From Thuidium tamariscinum (taxonomy: Eukaryota; Streptophyta; Bryopsida; Hypnales; Thuidiaceae), in the NCBI GenBank assembly GCA_947034885.2, contig OX344750.2:33156821-33220820 (forward strand): a stretch of DNA of 64,000 bases. The letters run 5' to 3'. Within the stretch, counting starts at the first letter, position 1; each line of letters opens with the position of its first letter. A program made the translations under genes and the position numbers. Below the pieces are notes generated by a model. It saw only the letters and a program-made list of their open reading frames with translations, was not told the DNA's origin and made no database searches. Positions 36,858-49,242 of the stretch are shown piece after piece.

Positions 36858-37123
36858 ACCTTACATGATTTTTGTTGTTCTAATCAATTGAAGGCATCAA
36901 TCGGTTGAGCAAAGCATGGTCGTCTCGACAACCTTGCCAAAAATAGAAGCTTAAGCAACATTCTAGAAGTGGATTTGTCCTACGAGCGTTTGTCTCTGTT
37001 ACCTAATCATCATAGAAATAACAAGCATCAATGAACTTCTAGAGGTCCATCATAAGCAATGTATAGTATTATGTAGTACTTGAAATTCCCTTGTGAAATT
37101 CTAACCTGCAAAAATACATACGG

Positions 37124-37889
37124 TACAGGGTGATTGCAAGAAACACTTCACGTTTTTGGCTCAAAACATTGTTTTTGGACATAGTACTGGCAGTACTATG
37201 TGATCCTGACAGTACAGTGCATCTGACGCCCGCCTACAAATCTCAATCGTTGATTTCGTGCGCCTGTAGATCTGGGTCGTCAGTGTAGTACTATGCAGTA
37301 CTATAGACTACTACAAGTACTTCACAGGCCACAGGGAGCAGAAAATAGCAGAAAAAGGGTCTATGGATTTTTTTTTTTTTAATAATTAAAAAAATCAAAA
37401 AATTATTTTTAAAAGAATCCATTTTTTTAAACATAATTGTGTTCATATCGCAACAAAAAATTCCTCTAAATTTTTTTTCCCTCTTTGCAGCATTTGTGCA
37501 AAGGAAGGTCACTTTGACCTCATGTGGACAATAGATATTTTACTATTTTTATAAAAAAAACTCAATGTCAATCCTTGAAATGTTAGTAGACCTCCAACTT
37601 GTCCAATTTGTGGCTTCAAATTTGTATTTTTGAGTCAAAAATAGGACTAAAAACCTCCAAAATGGCCAAAGTAGACAACCAATTGGGGACAGTTTAAAAA
37701 TAGTAAACTAATTTTTTTTAAATTAAAAAAATTACACAATATATAAAACTTTTGTGTGCACCTTCATTCCAAATTTCAAGTTGATAGGGCAAAATATGCA
37801 AAATTTATGAGCAAAAAACTACCTGTTGGAGGTCAAGAGGACAAGAAATAGGACAAGTGTTTCTTGCAATCACCCGCAATCACCCTACA
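37124..37889 (+). mobile_element. TIR element E1 (4-bp target duplication TACA)
   Basis: Element 37128-37885 starts GGGTGATTGCAAGAAACAC and ends GTGTTTCTTGCAATCACCC followed by an extra GCAATCACCC. TACA flanks both sides. The right end therefore carries a doubled terminus. The interior shares ACAGTTTAAAAATAGTAAA and CAAAAATAGGACTAAAA with E2 and E3. The left part is unique and includes a 23-bp palindrome at 37179-37201. It is non-coding. Confidence 0.9.
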
Positions 37890-38382
37890 TTTTTATTCCT
37901 TCAACTTTGTAGTATTGTAATGTAGGACATTTTTATATTATATTAAAATGAGAGCTGATATGTATTATGTGTCGCTTGTTAGCTGATATCCTTTGCTATA
38001 ATCTATATACTTTCTATTCTTTTCAACATCTCATGTGATCATTATTTTTGATTGGCAAAGTACTCACTGCAAAAAGCAACATCTAGTAGTTACATCAAAG
38101 ACAATTTGCCATCAAGATCTAATGACAACAAGTATGACAAGCAATTGTAGGAAAAGGGAGATGGTGCTTTGCCCTGTTGAAGGCTTTAGGTAGTAAGGGA
38201 GGAGGTCCATAAACCGACCATCTAAGGGCTGGAACAGAATTTTGGGCAGGTCAAACATCTTGAAATATTTTTTTGAGAATTTTCCTTGAAAGACAACTTG
38301 AATAGGCATCTAACCCAAGTTGTTTCATATTTTTTGGAGCTCTCCAGAATTAGTTATCAAATTCTGAAGTTGAAAGGGCATA

Positions 38383-38498
38383 GGGCTCTAAAATGGTGCC
38401 CTAGCTAAAATGTACATTGTCAGTACACTGCTGAAGGCTATGAAAATGCAACATGTACAAGTACTATACATTTAAGATAGGGCACCATTTTAGAACCC
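38383..38498. repeat. short inverted repeat
   Basis: GGGCTCTAAAATGGTGCCCT at 38383 and AGGGCACCATTTTAGAACCC at 38479 are inverse with one mismatch, separated by about 76 bases. It may be a small MITE or part of the decayed sequence beside it. Confidence 0.55.
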
Positions 38499-39041
38499 GC
38501 TCCATTCAAGAACCTCGTCCTATACCTCCCAATAATTTCTTCCTCATAGACATCAATCGGACACTCATATACTATGAGTCAATGCTTATTAAAAAAATCA
38601 GAAGGTCATTTAAAAGGATACCCCTTGATTTAGACCGAGTCTCAGGTCCTTGATGTTTTGCATTCATGCAGAATTTGAGATTATTTTTTGGTCCAGCATA
38701 ATTGAGAGGAATTTGGAGTTGCGCTTTCAAAGTACTAAGAGTGAAGTACTTGAAGTACTCTGAGTAATGACTACCTTTGATTCTCACAATCAATGTGTCT
38801 TGAAAGTACTAATAAAGACCCCAAGAACTTCAACTAATCCTACTTTTTGAAATGGCCAACCTTATTGTTTGGTTCTCCAAAAGGATTGTTTGGTAGTGGA
38901 GCAACTATAGAGAATTGCCTTCTAATTGACAATTTGCCCTATAAAAACATTTTGAAAGATCCTTATGCAGTTTTTCATCCTCCTACTTATACAAAGTTTT
39001 TAGAGGCAAAGCTCAAACTTGGGAAATTACCATCCTTGTAG
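38490..39041 (+). pseudogene. decayed FCP1/NIF-type phosphatase fragment (copy 1)
   Basis: A start resembling the DxDxT motif (FLIDINRTLIYYES near 38540) is followed after stops and frame changes by NCLLIDNLPYKNILKDP and VFHPPTY (near 38905-38985). The latter matches the LLIDDSPYK...N....P signature at the end of NLI-interacting-factor phosphatase domains. The catalytic motif is altered and the frame is broken, so the copy is dead. The assignment rests on the two motifs and their order. Confidence 0.5.
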
Positions 39042-39581
39042 AGGATCATGATTTTATTCCTTGAGAGAAATTTGAGGTCTGGTCTTACAATTACATAGTA
39101 CTATGAGGCCATTGGTTAGGCTCACTGCCTTGAAGGAAATCTAGAGTATAAGCAGTTTATTTGGCTTACTCTAGGATTATAAACTATATATGATAGTATT
39201 AGCTCTTCACGGCACATGGGGGATGAGGATTCTTAGTTAGTCATCCTTCCAAAGGAGATTGCTTACCATATTGGTTGCCAACTAATACCATTTATGTGAT
39301 TCTGATTATAGATATCTTGTAGAAATCTTGTGGTACAAATCCTGTGATTAGTTGCTACTTGTGGACTTAAAACTCCTTATTGGATAATTGTTTATATTTA
39401 GGGATTTATTTCAAAAGTAAAAGTATTTTACAGTCGATTGACTAAATATCTATTTCATTGAAATGTAGTCATTTAGTGTACATTTGCATCTTCCATTGAA
39501 TGTTTTTGACAAATTTATATTAATAGATCAATAGGATGTTTTGGTTACTATTTAGCTGATGCATTTCACTTGTCAGCTAAT

Positions 39582-42500
39582 GTGAGTCCCCGATTTGTCA
39601 CCAGGGACTCACGGGTTCTTTTTTCGAATTCCTACATAAACTAAGGCGTAATTGGGCTTATAAAACCCACAAAAGGGCATTAAACCGGTATTGGCATTAC
39701 ACATACCAATGTGCCATTTGGTCATTAGGTGGGATTTAGGATAGTTTACATCCAAAACGGGCCTTGTCTTAGCTAAATAGACGCCAAACTGATAAAGATA
39801 TGCAGGATTAGGGTAAGAAGCCTAAAAAGGCCCTGTATAGGCTAGGAAGTCCTCATAGGGGGATCTAGGAGGAACCCCCCACTCCCCATAGCATCGAAGA
39901 GAATACGAATGAAATACTAACCTTGAAATGCAAGTACCGGGCAAATTCCTAATTCTAGGAGCACGCAGTGGGGATGCAGATTTGCATCCAAGTGAGGGGA
40001 TCCCATGGGTGGTCCCCTCTAAAGTTTGGGAATTTTACGACATTGTTTGGATATTTTCCCAGACGATCAACCGCGGTGGACTTTGGGTGGGAATTCGAAA
40101 GAATATCCCAAAGTGCGGTAAAATCCCACTAAAAATCCGGCGAGGCGGTCTCACACCAACGGAGCGCTTCCCCAAGTTTCAAGACAAATCGATAGTTGAA
40201 AGATCCCGAATCGGCGACATTCCTCCCCAATTGACAAATTAAATGACGGAAGTTGCAGTTGACCGGCGTACCGGGGCCATATGACATCAGAATGAAGCCT
40301 ATCTTGGGTCTATTCCTACCCCCTTCCATCTACTTAGAAGATTGGTGAAGGTTTGGGGTCCAAAATTGCCAAACTCCAAAAGTTAGTGGAGGTGGCTCCA
40401 AGTGCTTGGTGTAAGTAATTTCAAATTAAGTAGGTGGGAACACATGGGAACTTCTCCCATGTGAGAACTTGTAGATTTTGGGGAAGGTAAATTAGACGGT
40501 TTTGCAAGTTCTTGTAAGGTTAGGTAAGATTTGAATTTCTCAATTCAAATTGTGTAGATTTTAGGTGGATAATTAGATTTGGGATGGGTAAATATGTACG
40601 GACCTCCTAAATTCCTTCATCTAGTTATTCTTAGTAGATTAAGGGGGGGGGGTGCTCCCTTTTGGGTATAAAAGGGGCGGCATTCTCCTCTCATTCTCTC
40701 TCTCTCACTCCTACCCATTTAAGAGAGGAGCTCTATTGGGCCCGGGTTATGCCGGATTTCCTTTGGCTTTTGATGCCAAAGGAGCCTTTGATAGTTTTGG
40801 AGTTGTTGCACCCTTGGCTCTTGTGGTTTGCACTTGGGGACTTGAGACCCCCCAAGTCTTGTTGGAACTTTTGTTAATTGATGGTGGTCCACCTTTTGTA
40901 TTGTGAAACAAGTGAAAGTTGTTGTGGGAGAGACTAGTGAGGAACCGAGGGGTAACTTGGGAGGTGACTTTGAGAGTATGTTTGCAAATTGTATCTACCT
41001 CCTCCCCTCTTTCTCTTGTGCACAAGGCTAGGCTAGTCCCATGAGGGACGGCGGAGCCTTGACCCTCCTCTAAACACTTAGCCTTAGTAAATAGGAAGCC
41101 CCTCTCTTCTCCCCCTTCTCTTGTCGACGGGAATAGACTAGTCCCATGAGGGACGGCGGAGCTATGGCCCCCCCAAGTCTTTAGGCAAATAGAAGTCTTA
41201 GTCAAGTGTCAAAAATACACCCTCACGGCGAAGCTTTGAACCCCCTAAGTCTTAGCGGGGTGTCAAATGCAAGTTCCTTTAAAATAGCAACAACATTTAG
41301 TTTCCAACACCTTGGAAGTTAACCCAACGTTTAGCTTCCAACAACTTAGTAAGCAAGCCCTCACTTAGCTTAGGAAAAACTAGTGAAAACCCAAACACTT
41401 AGCCTAGCACCCTTGCATTGCATTGAGAGTAAAAAAAACAAGATTCAGCCCAAGTCCAGAGCCAGCCCCAGCCAGAGTCAGCCCCGTAGAGCAGCCGCGG
41501 GTATCGGGAGGGGGAGCGCAGGTATCAGGGGGTCCGTGGGTATTGGAGGGAGGGCCGCAGTAGTTGGGAGGGCCGTAGCAGTGGGAAGGCCGCAGCAGTG
41601 GGGTTAGCCCACAAACTAAATATACATATGGGATAGTTAGAATTAGAATAGAGATAGGTTAGAGGGGGGTTAGCACACAAATCAAATACACATATTGGGT
41701 AGTTAGAATTAGAATAGAGATAGGTTAGAGGGGGGTTAGCACACAAATTAAACACAAGTGTTAGAATGGTTTAACGTAGGATAGCAATAGTGAGGAAAAG
41801 GTTGGGCCCAATTCACAACCAAACATACAACGTAGCCGGGAGCGCGAAATGGCGATGGTGCGGGACAGAGAAGGTCCGGCATGGGACATACACGGAACGG
41901 AGGTGGGTCTCTAAAACTCTCCCTTTGAATTAAGTAGTTGATACCATTAGGAATCCGTTAGTAGGAAAAGGTTAGCATCCCAAGTGGGATTACGGGCCGG
42001 TAATTAGCAACCACAAATAGGAGAATAACCACAACTAGAATAGAAAGAAGAAGGAGGAATACACGAACATAGAATAAAATACATAGAGTAGAATAGTACG
42101 AATACATAGAGTAGAATAGCACAAATACATAAAGTAGAGGAATACAAATATGTAGAATAGGTTAACCAAATACCAATACGTAGAGTAGGCCAAAACAAAT
42201 ACAAAGACGTAGAATAGGGCAAGATAAATACAAATACGTAGGATAGGATAAAAATACGAAGACGTAGTATAGATCAATAGAATACCAATACGTAGAATAG
42301 GCCAAAACAAATACAAAGACGTAGAATAGGGCAAGATAAATACAAATACGTAGGATAGGATAAAAATACGAAGACGTAGTGTAGATTAATAGAATACCAA
42401 TACATAGAATAGGCCAAAACAAATACAAAGACGTAAGGTACACCAAGATAAATACAAATATGTAGGACAGGATAAACTACCAAGAGGTAGAGATAGGATA

Positions 42501-42830
42501 GGAAATACCATACGTAAAGAAGTAGGACAAGAGAACGAAACAAACAAACACTTAGAGTAGAACAGAGGGAACATAGGAGTAGGACAAGAGAACGAAGCAC
42601 ATAAGGTAAGGAGCAATTAGAAGTAAGACATGAGAACGAAACAAACCATTGGTAGGACAAGTAGGCTAGTAAAGAAGATCCATTGCTTGGAAGGCACAAT
42701 GGATTGACGCTTAGACACCCGTAGGTAATAGAATCGTTAGGACCAGAGCCTGGTTGTGATCGCTTAATTCCAAAGGTGGGAATGAAGCGCCCACAGCTAA
42801 CGGCCAATACTAGTCTCTACATTCAAAATG
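39582..42830. repeat. GC-richer composite repeat unit with TATA box and several tandem arrays
   Basis: Composition differs sharply from both sides. It opens with a hairpin GTGAGTCCC/GGGACTCAC (39582-39612). A TATA box (GGTATAAAAGG near 40667) is followed by a CT-rich run. Tandem blocks follow: a 106-bp repeat (about 41034-41170, GTCCCATGAGGGACGGCGGA twice), a 66-bp repeat (41601-41760, GTTAGAATTAGAATAGAGAT) and a 112-bp repeat (42190-42480, ACAAATACAAAGACGTAG) built from shorter TACGTAGAATAGG units. This could be a long LTR or leader of a retroelement, but no ends, primer site or polyprotein are seen. Confidence 0.5.
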
Positions 42831-42973
42831 AACCTAATGTATATATTGCTTATTTGTATTAGGAAAAATTTCAACCCTGTAAAGGGCTATTAAGATGTGA
42901 TTTTCAGCCCCTTGTAGTGCAAATACAGAATATTATTTAAAATATTAGAAATTGAAAAAAATATTAAAATATA

Positions 42974-42975
<2 letters not shown>

Positions 42976-43025
<50 letters not shown>
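42976..43025. repeat. AT dinucleotide microsatellite
   Basis: About 24 uninterrupted TA repeats follow TATAGAA and end before ATAGTCATTATG. Confidence 0.97.
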
Positions 43026-43027
<2 letters not shown>

Positions 43028-43189
43028 GTCATTATGATGTGGCACTTATGTAGCACCAATGATGCCATGTCAAATTCCAAATTTTAAAAAATAGAATAAT
43101 TTTTTTATTTAATTTTTTTCTATAATTGCACCATAGAGGTTCAAAACTTACAGCCTCTTTGAAGGTTGAAATTTTTTCTAATGAGGGCT

Positions 43190-43870
43190 TTGCGATGTGT
43201 TTTGTTCAAGAATCTGCCACTGATCTACAACATTCCATGAAGAAATGTGTAGTTCTTTGTGTTGCTAGATTGCTATGCAATATTGACCCACATATCCCTA
43301 CTAATCGTTGGAATTTGCATCGAAATATTGTGCCACATCCCAAGCTTAAATCCTTATTTAAGATGCTATTGCAAAGATTTCATCTAGTTATTTGGTCAAA
43401 GTTGCCTATGCAAGAATTGCAACCTTTACTATTATACTTACTTTGACACAATGTCATTGCCAAATTGTCATTCATTTTTAATTGAGAATTTTGTATTGAT
43501 AATGAGAAATTTCCTTGGTGCTATAAGATGTTGATAACACTTTTATGCAAGAGGCAATCTAGGGAGATTTGCATAGAGGATCAAACCCTTAGGGTCAATA
43601 TTAGCCTAGTTTTACTTTGTCAAACCTTAGATAATGCTTGCTACATTCCCTTTCCATTTGTTTGAGAACTATCATCTCCAAATATTGGTCATGTTATTTC
43701 AGATGTATATACTGATATTATTCCATTTATTTATCTTTTAGCAAACTATAAATTTGTTTCAAAATACTTGAAGTCTTTTGCAAGGCCTGGCCAATTCCAT
43801 TATGAAGTCAAAAAATTCTATCCAATATGCAAGACCCGATTGGCATGGCGTTTTTTGGTGAGTAGTCTTT
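43190..43870 (+). pseudogene. decayed FCP1/NIF-type phosphatase fragment (copy 2)
   Basis: The frame reads KKCVVLCVARLLCNID, where the family has hhhDhDGhL, then WNLHRNIVPHPKLKSLFKMLL and RFHLVIWSKLPMQELQPLL, which fits the RPxLxxFLxxL...hhhWSs motif. After a stop and a frame change come CIDNEKFPWCYKMLITLL and ISLVLLCQTLDNACYIPFPF, matching the late hhxDDSP..AhhPPP block. Both catalytic aspartates are lost and several stops interrupt it, so it is non-functional. Together with copy 1 it suggests a dispersed, perhaps transposon-carried family. Confidence 0.5.
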
Positions 43871-46800
43871 CAACACATATCCGTTGGAGTTCTAGTTCAC
43901 CAATTGAGAATCTCTAATTTTGTAGTTAGGTAGTTAGGTAGTTTAGAATTTGTAGTTAGATAGTTTGGTAGGTAATGTTGTAGCTTTAGAATTTAATTAT
44001 TTTTCAACTATGAGCCAACAAATGTACATGGCTAAATATGCCTTATCTTGAATGAAATGCACTAGATTGATTTAGTTTCATTCATGTAGTTGTCTTTCCA
44101 ATCTACAAGTTTTTATTGCTATAAATTAAAATGTGAAGTTGACCATTAGCCATTTCTCTTTATGGACTATACAATAGTCCATAAATAATTAAATACAGGT
44201 GAAATTGGTTTTTTACCATGTAATTCTTTTTACAAAATCTTCTCTAAGTTAATAACACATATGATAAATTTCAAGTTATAAAGATTTGCACAGAAAAAGA
44301 TATTGGAATTCTACCAACATGTATTACTATAAGAGACAATTTTGCTAGTGACAACTTTGACACCATCTCCCACTTGATGAAAAATCCATCAGATGTTTTT
44401 TAGCCCCACAAGAGATTGCTTGTGGGCTATTTTCCAAAACTATTCCCTGTGTTGTATACCATCAAGTACTCTAATTTGAATTTTTGAATTTTTTTTTTAA
44501 CTTAAAAAATTATAAAAAAATAATAAGTAATTTTAAGAAATATAAATTTTATAAAAAAATATTTGACAATTAACTTTTAAAGTCTTAAAATAATAAAATC
44601 TGACATGGTAGTCTCTCAACTACGTCAAATTGCCTATATAGCAAGGTTGTTCTATCGGACCATGGGGAGGACACTTCTTGCGTTTTAGCAACCCACGTGT
44701 GGTGGAATACATGGTGGATTTAATTAATTTTGGCTAATATTTATAAAAACTTATAAAAGAATTACATATAAAGTAGGGGACATGAAAAATGGCAAGTTCA
44801 TGATAAGTAATGTAGGTAACTAAAAAATATGGTCTATTAATTTTTAGGTACATGTAATTTAGGGGCAAAAGAATTAGATCCAAGGAATTGTATTTAGTAG
44901 GGTTTGTTTATACCAAATCAAAATTACAATATAGTAATATGTCAAACTTATAGTATAGTATCATATGTTGAGGGCAAATTCATCACACCCTAAACAAAAT
45001 CTGTTCTTTTTGCTTAAATTTCCCTTTCATTCAACCAAAAAGAATTTTCATGATTTGGTTTATTGTAATTAGAAATATTTTGTTAATTGTAGCCACGGCC
45101 CTCCTGCTTTATTACATTGCAAGCTCAATATGATAGAAGTTTTACAAAATCTTATTTTACATGCCAAAATAAGGTAGGCTTTCTAGAATTTTGCTCTACT
45201 CAGGCTTAATTAAGGCTTTGCTATTAGGTTTGAATAATGAAGGCCATACTATCAGTTTATAAGCTAAAATCAAGGCTTAACAATTAAGTCTTACCGCTTT
45301 ACAACATAATATATGGAGTATTATTTTATATGATTTTTTAATTTTTTGCAGCACGTGGATAATATAATATTTAATTTTTTCATCAAATTTTTTTTGAAGA
45401 TTTCAAATTGTTTTCATTAATCTTTTCTACACTATCAAACTTATCACGTCATGATTTCTGAAAATTTCATCATGTGCCATATTTATTTAATTTTGAATTA
45501 ATTTTTGACAAATTTGACCCAAGTGTAGAATACTCATACGTTAGAATTACAAGATGAAACTCCAAATCATTGGATGAAGGTGCTATTTTATAGACTTAGA
45601 GTTTTAAACACTAGAAGAAACCTGTGTTAGAAATCTGCGAAACGCGTGGGCTGAAATTTGTTGAGTTCCACGTTTCCAGCGCAAAAATCTGCATTGGAAT
45701 GCATTTTTCATATGGCTTCTAATTGTTGAATATGGCTTTTAATTCTAATGTTTTGTGTTTGATTCATGCATAATAATTGGTGTTTAGAAATTTAATCTTT
45801 TTTTCTATAAACTCTTTCCTTATCACTTTTACTTTTTCATTAGTTTTTTATTTAGTTTTTTTACTTACAAAAAATATAGGCTAATTGCATTGACCTACAT
45901 ATTATAAGTAATGATATGGATGATTATATAGGAAAAAAATTTACATTAGGTAATGATAGGGGCCCTCTCAATGTTGCCTAAGAGGTAAATAGGCTCCCAA
46001 AAAATATCCCTTCGCCACACATGGGTTCCCCAGAGAGAGTATGTAGTGAGAGTGGCCCCCAGGGAGATTACTCGCGAATTTTAGAAAACTATGTGAGTTA
46101 AAAGATAGGGTCTATTTGATTCAAAAGGGATAAATTTTGTATTATATGTAGGGCTACCATAGGGTCCTTGAAATGTCACATATCCTATTATGTATAAATT
46201 AGGCTATAGACAAACATCATTTAGTAGGAATTTTTATGAATAAATTAGCCTTTACAAATAGGGTTTGTAGAATTTGTTTGTAATACAATGACTATAGATG
46301 TAAACAAAAAATTTTAAGTGAATGATAAAACTTACATAATCTAGTAAATCTAAGGATTTTTTTCTAGAGATTTTTGGTAGCTATCAAATAATTTCAGCTT
46401 GTACATGCAAATCTTTTCATAAGTATGCCAACTATGTAATAGCATGTGAGAATTTACTATTCCAAGACAAAAGAGTTGAACTTTAAATTTACAATGAGGT
46501 TGTACTACGAGGATATGATTTCACACAAAGTACCCATTAAGAAATTAGTTTAGGGTTTGGGTACCATCATTTCTATAAATTAGAGTGTTAGAGGTGCTAT
46601 TTTTGGTGGAATTACTTATCTATTGCAACTGCTAATCTATAGAAGTTGTTGATTTACAACAATTGTATAGAATCTTTTCTATCCTTTGACACTATAAATT
46701 CTAAATTTACCTCAACTATTTGTACATGTACTTGTAAATGTTTATAATCATCTTCTTTTTAGTGTTGTTTAATAAACATTCTTTTATTTTTTGATTCTAA

Positions 46801-47500
46801 ATTCAAAACCATTGCATTGTTTTTACAGTGTCAATTTCTCATATTGTTCATGCTATATTGCTGGTATTGGGGATTTTTTTAGTTTCAGCATCATAATTAT
46901 ATTTAATGTTTTTATAACGTTGTTTGTTATTTACTATATCACGATGTTTACAATACATGACATAGAATTTAGAAATATTTAAAAATAGTATTGCATTTTA
47001 CTTTTTCATTTGTCATTTGAAATTGTACTACAATACAAATAGTACATATATAAAAAAAAGTCTACATATAAGACACTAGTTTTATGGTGTGTATTGTATA
47101 TGGATATGAAAAAATTAGACATGTAAGTTTTGTATATAAGATAGCCCTACTATAAAAACCATATGATTGAATTTATAAAAAATCATAGGATATTAAAAAT
47201 ATGTCCTAAGTATCTTTATATGTAAAATTACGATCATCTTAATTACTATAACGAAGGTAAATAGTCTCATGTTAAATACCCTCTTAACTTAGGGGTATAC
47301 TTAAAATTACAAGGAAGGATCTCCTTGGGGAGTGTCCTCCCCAAGTATCTGACACATTTTTGGGTTTTGGTGTCAAGTTGTCTATCTAATGTCGCATATC
47401 ATATATGACAAGTGTCTATCATGTATGATACTCTCGCAGTCGCTTTATTCATGGTTGTCCAAATTTTCAAATTTTTTGCCCAATCAAGAGCAAAGAATTT
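43871..47500. other. AT-rich gene-free DNA
   Basis: No gene or complete element is recognised. It includes one copy of the older repeat (44185-44370), a 10-bp hairpin AGCCCCACAAG/CTTGTGGGCT at 44402-44428, and a stretch near 44600 similar to the interior of the 13.9-kb TTAA element. The ORF at 46791-46982 lies in biased AT-rich sequence and has no domain. Confidence 0.5.
44185..44370 (+). repeat. older repeat, uninterrupted copy (paralogous empty site)
   Basis: TTTTTTACCATG, TCTCTAAGTTAATAACACAT and AATTTCAAGTTATAAAGATT correspond to the two flanks of element P1, joined by a single TTAA (44249-44252). Confidence 0.65.
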
Positions 47501-47630
47501 CTTCTAACATGGAAAGTAAAAACCATGTTAGCATAGGCAATTGCACATGGGGCACTTGTAAGTAAGGAGTGGGCAACCACGGGTTCAAAACATTGAGCGA
47601 TTGCATGACAAGGGAAAACTTCAAGTAGAG

Positions 47631-47826
47631 CAACTGTAGGTAGGGATCAAAAATTAACTTCTTTTGTAATTTTTCATTGCAATTTTGGGAATTATTGAGC
47701 ATATAATATATCATTGAAAAGATAATTTCAATACCTTTCTAATGATATATTAGAGGCCCCAAGATTCTGAAAATTGCAGTGAAAAATTGCAAATGAAGTT
47801 AATTTATGATCCCTACCTACAATTGC
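47631..47826. repeat. foldback sequence with about 90-bp arms
   Basis: CAACTGTAGGTAGGGATCA...TTAACTTC at the left is inverse to GAAGTTAATTTATGATCCCTACCTACAATTG at the right. The arms continue inward through AATTTTTCATTGCAATTTT to ATATATCATT/AATGATATAT. The RNA could form a long hairpin. It may be a MITE or an inverted-repeat small RNA source; nothing shows expression. Confidence 0.75.
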
Positions 47827-48059
47827 CCTACCTTCATGCACCCTATCCACATGCGTCCCATTTCGTGCCACATGGAAGCTACATGGCCAACGGACACACC
47901 AAAATTTTTGTTCAAAAGTCAAAGACAAATTTGACTCTATTAGATGATTAAGGGATAGAATTCTTGTCGTATTTGACGTGTTCATTGAGTTGTCGAGTTA
48001 TTTGGCTTAACAACCATGCTACAGAGTAGTGTTCCTAGAGTTCACATAATTTGAAAACT

Positions 48060-48250
48060 TATAATCTTCTAAATGCCCAAGAAACATCTAAAGGATTTTT
48101 TACAATGAATTTCTTTTACAAGATCATATCTATATTAATAACATATGTGACAAATTTTAAGTTCAAAATATTTATGGCGAATTTCGTTAAAACGGCGGTA
48201 TTCCATCAGTATGACACTTTTGACAATTTAGACCACACAATCTGAAATGT
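48060..48250 (+). repeat. older repeat, uninterrupted copy (paralogous empty site)
   Basis: CTATATTAATAACATATGTG and CAAATTTTAAGTTCAAAA match the joined flanks of P1 closely, with one TTAA at 48135-48138 where P1 lies at 21145. Confidence 0.72.
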
Positions 48251-48363
48251 AAAATCGTCATAGATTTTTGAAATCTATATGAGTTGTAGATTTTTGAACT
48301 CTATACTTCTCCAAGATATTTTAGACTACATGGTCTAAAATGTAAAATTGTTATAGATTTTGA

Positions 48364-49106
48364 AAATGGGTCGTTGCAAAAAACACTTACCAGTTTTGGC
48401 TCAAAATGGCTCAAAATGGCTCAAAATCAGTGAGTCGTATGAGTCCTGTGACTTTTGGAAAAAAAAATTTGAAATTGAAAAAAATATGGATAATTTGAAG
48501 AGAAATGAGAATATTATGTCTCTTGAAATTCAAATCTAGGAAATTTTTTCTCTAAATGTTTTACACAATCAAAAATACAATGAAAATAGCTCTTTTTCAC
48601 TAATTTGGTAAAAATAGTAAAAGAACTCAAAAAATAAAAATAAAAGATATTTTTTTCTCCAAATAAAGGTCTTTTTTTTCAAAAAAATTTCATCTTTGGA
48701 AAAAATAAATTTTATTCTCCACACTTGTGCAAAGTGAGCCATTTTGATGACATGTGGAGGTTGAATAGTATAGTATTTTCAAAAAATCTCTTCATGGTCT
48801 TGTGTAACTTTAGATGAGGTCCTTGCATGCCAATTTTCAGCTCAAAATTTTCATTTTTGGGTCAAAAATAGGACTAAAACCCCCCAAAATGGCCAAAGTA
48901 GACACCCAATCGGGGGCAGTTTAAAAATAGTAAAATAATTTTGAAAAAATTGAAAAAATTGAAAAAAATGTAAAACTCTTGTAGGCACCTTCATTTCAAG
49001 TTTCAAGTCAAATGAAAAAAAGATGAAAAAGTTATAAGCAGAAAACTACCTCTTAAAGGTCAAGGGGACAAAAAAAAGGACAAGTTTTTCTTGCAATCAC
49101 CCAAAT
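48364..49106 (+). mobile_element. TIR element E2 (4-bp target duplication AAAT)
   Basis: Element 48368-49102 starts GGGTCGTTGCAAAAAACACT and ends GTTTTTCTTGCAATCACCC; AAAT lies on both sides. It is about 90% identical along its length to E3 (61610-62337) and shares the distal part with E1. It is non-coding. Confidence 0.9.
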
Positions 49107-49242
49107 CTATATGTGTCCTAGATTTTTGAAAATCTATAATGGTAGTGTTATTATTATCATTCAAAAATGTATTGTCTTGTCTAATATTTAATTTAGAAGT
49201 ATTTAGTTTTCTTAACCAAACAAATTATTAACTATTTTAGAA

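Noticed and set aside
42004-42807. Long minus-strand ORFs rich in Tyr, Leu and Cys
   Set aside because: They are translations of the 112-bp tandem repeat and its short subunits, not a conserved protein.
46791-46982. 63-codon ORF rich in Ile and Phe
   Set aside because: Composition follows the AT-rich DNA; start is not ATG-supported and no domain is visible.
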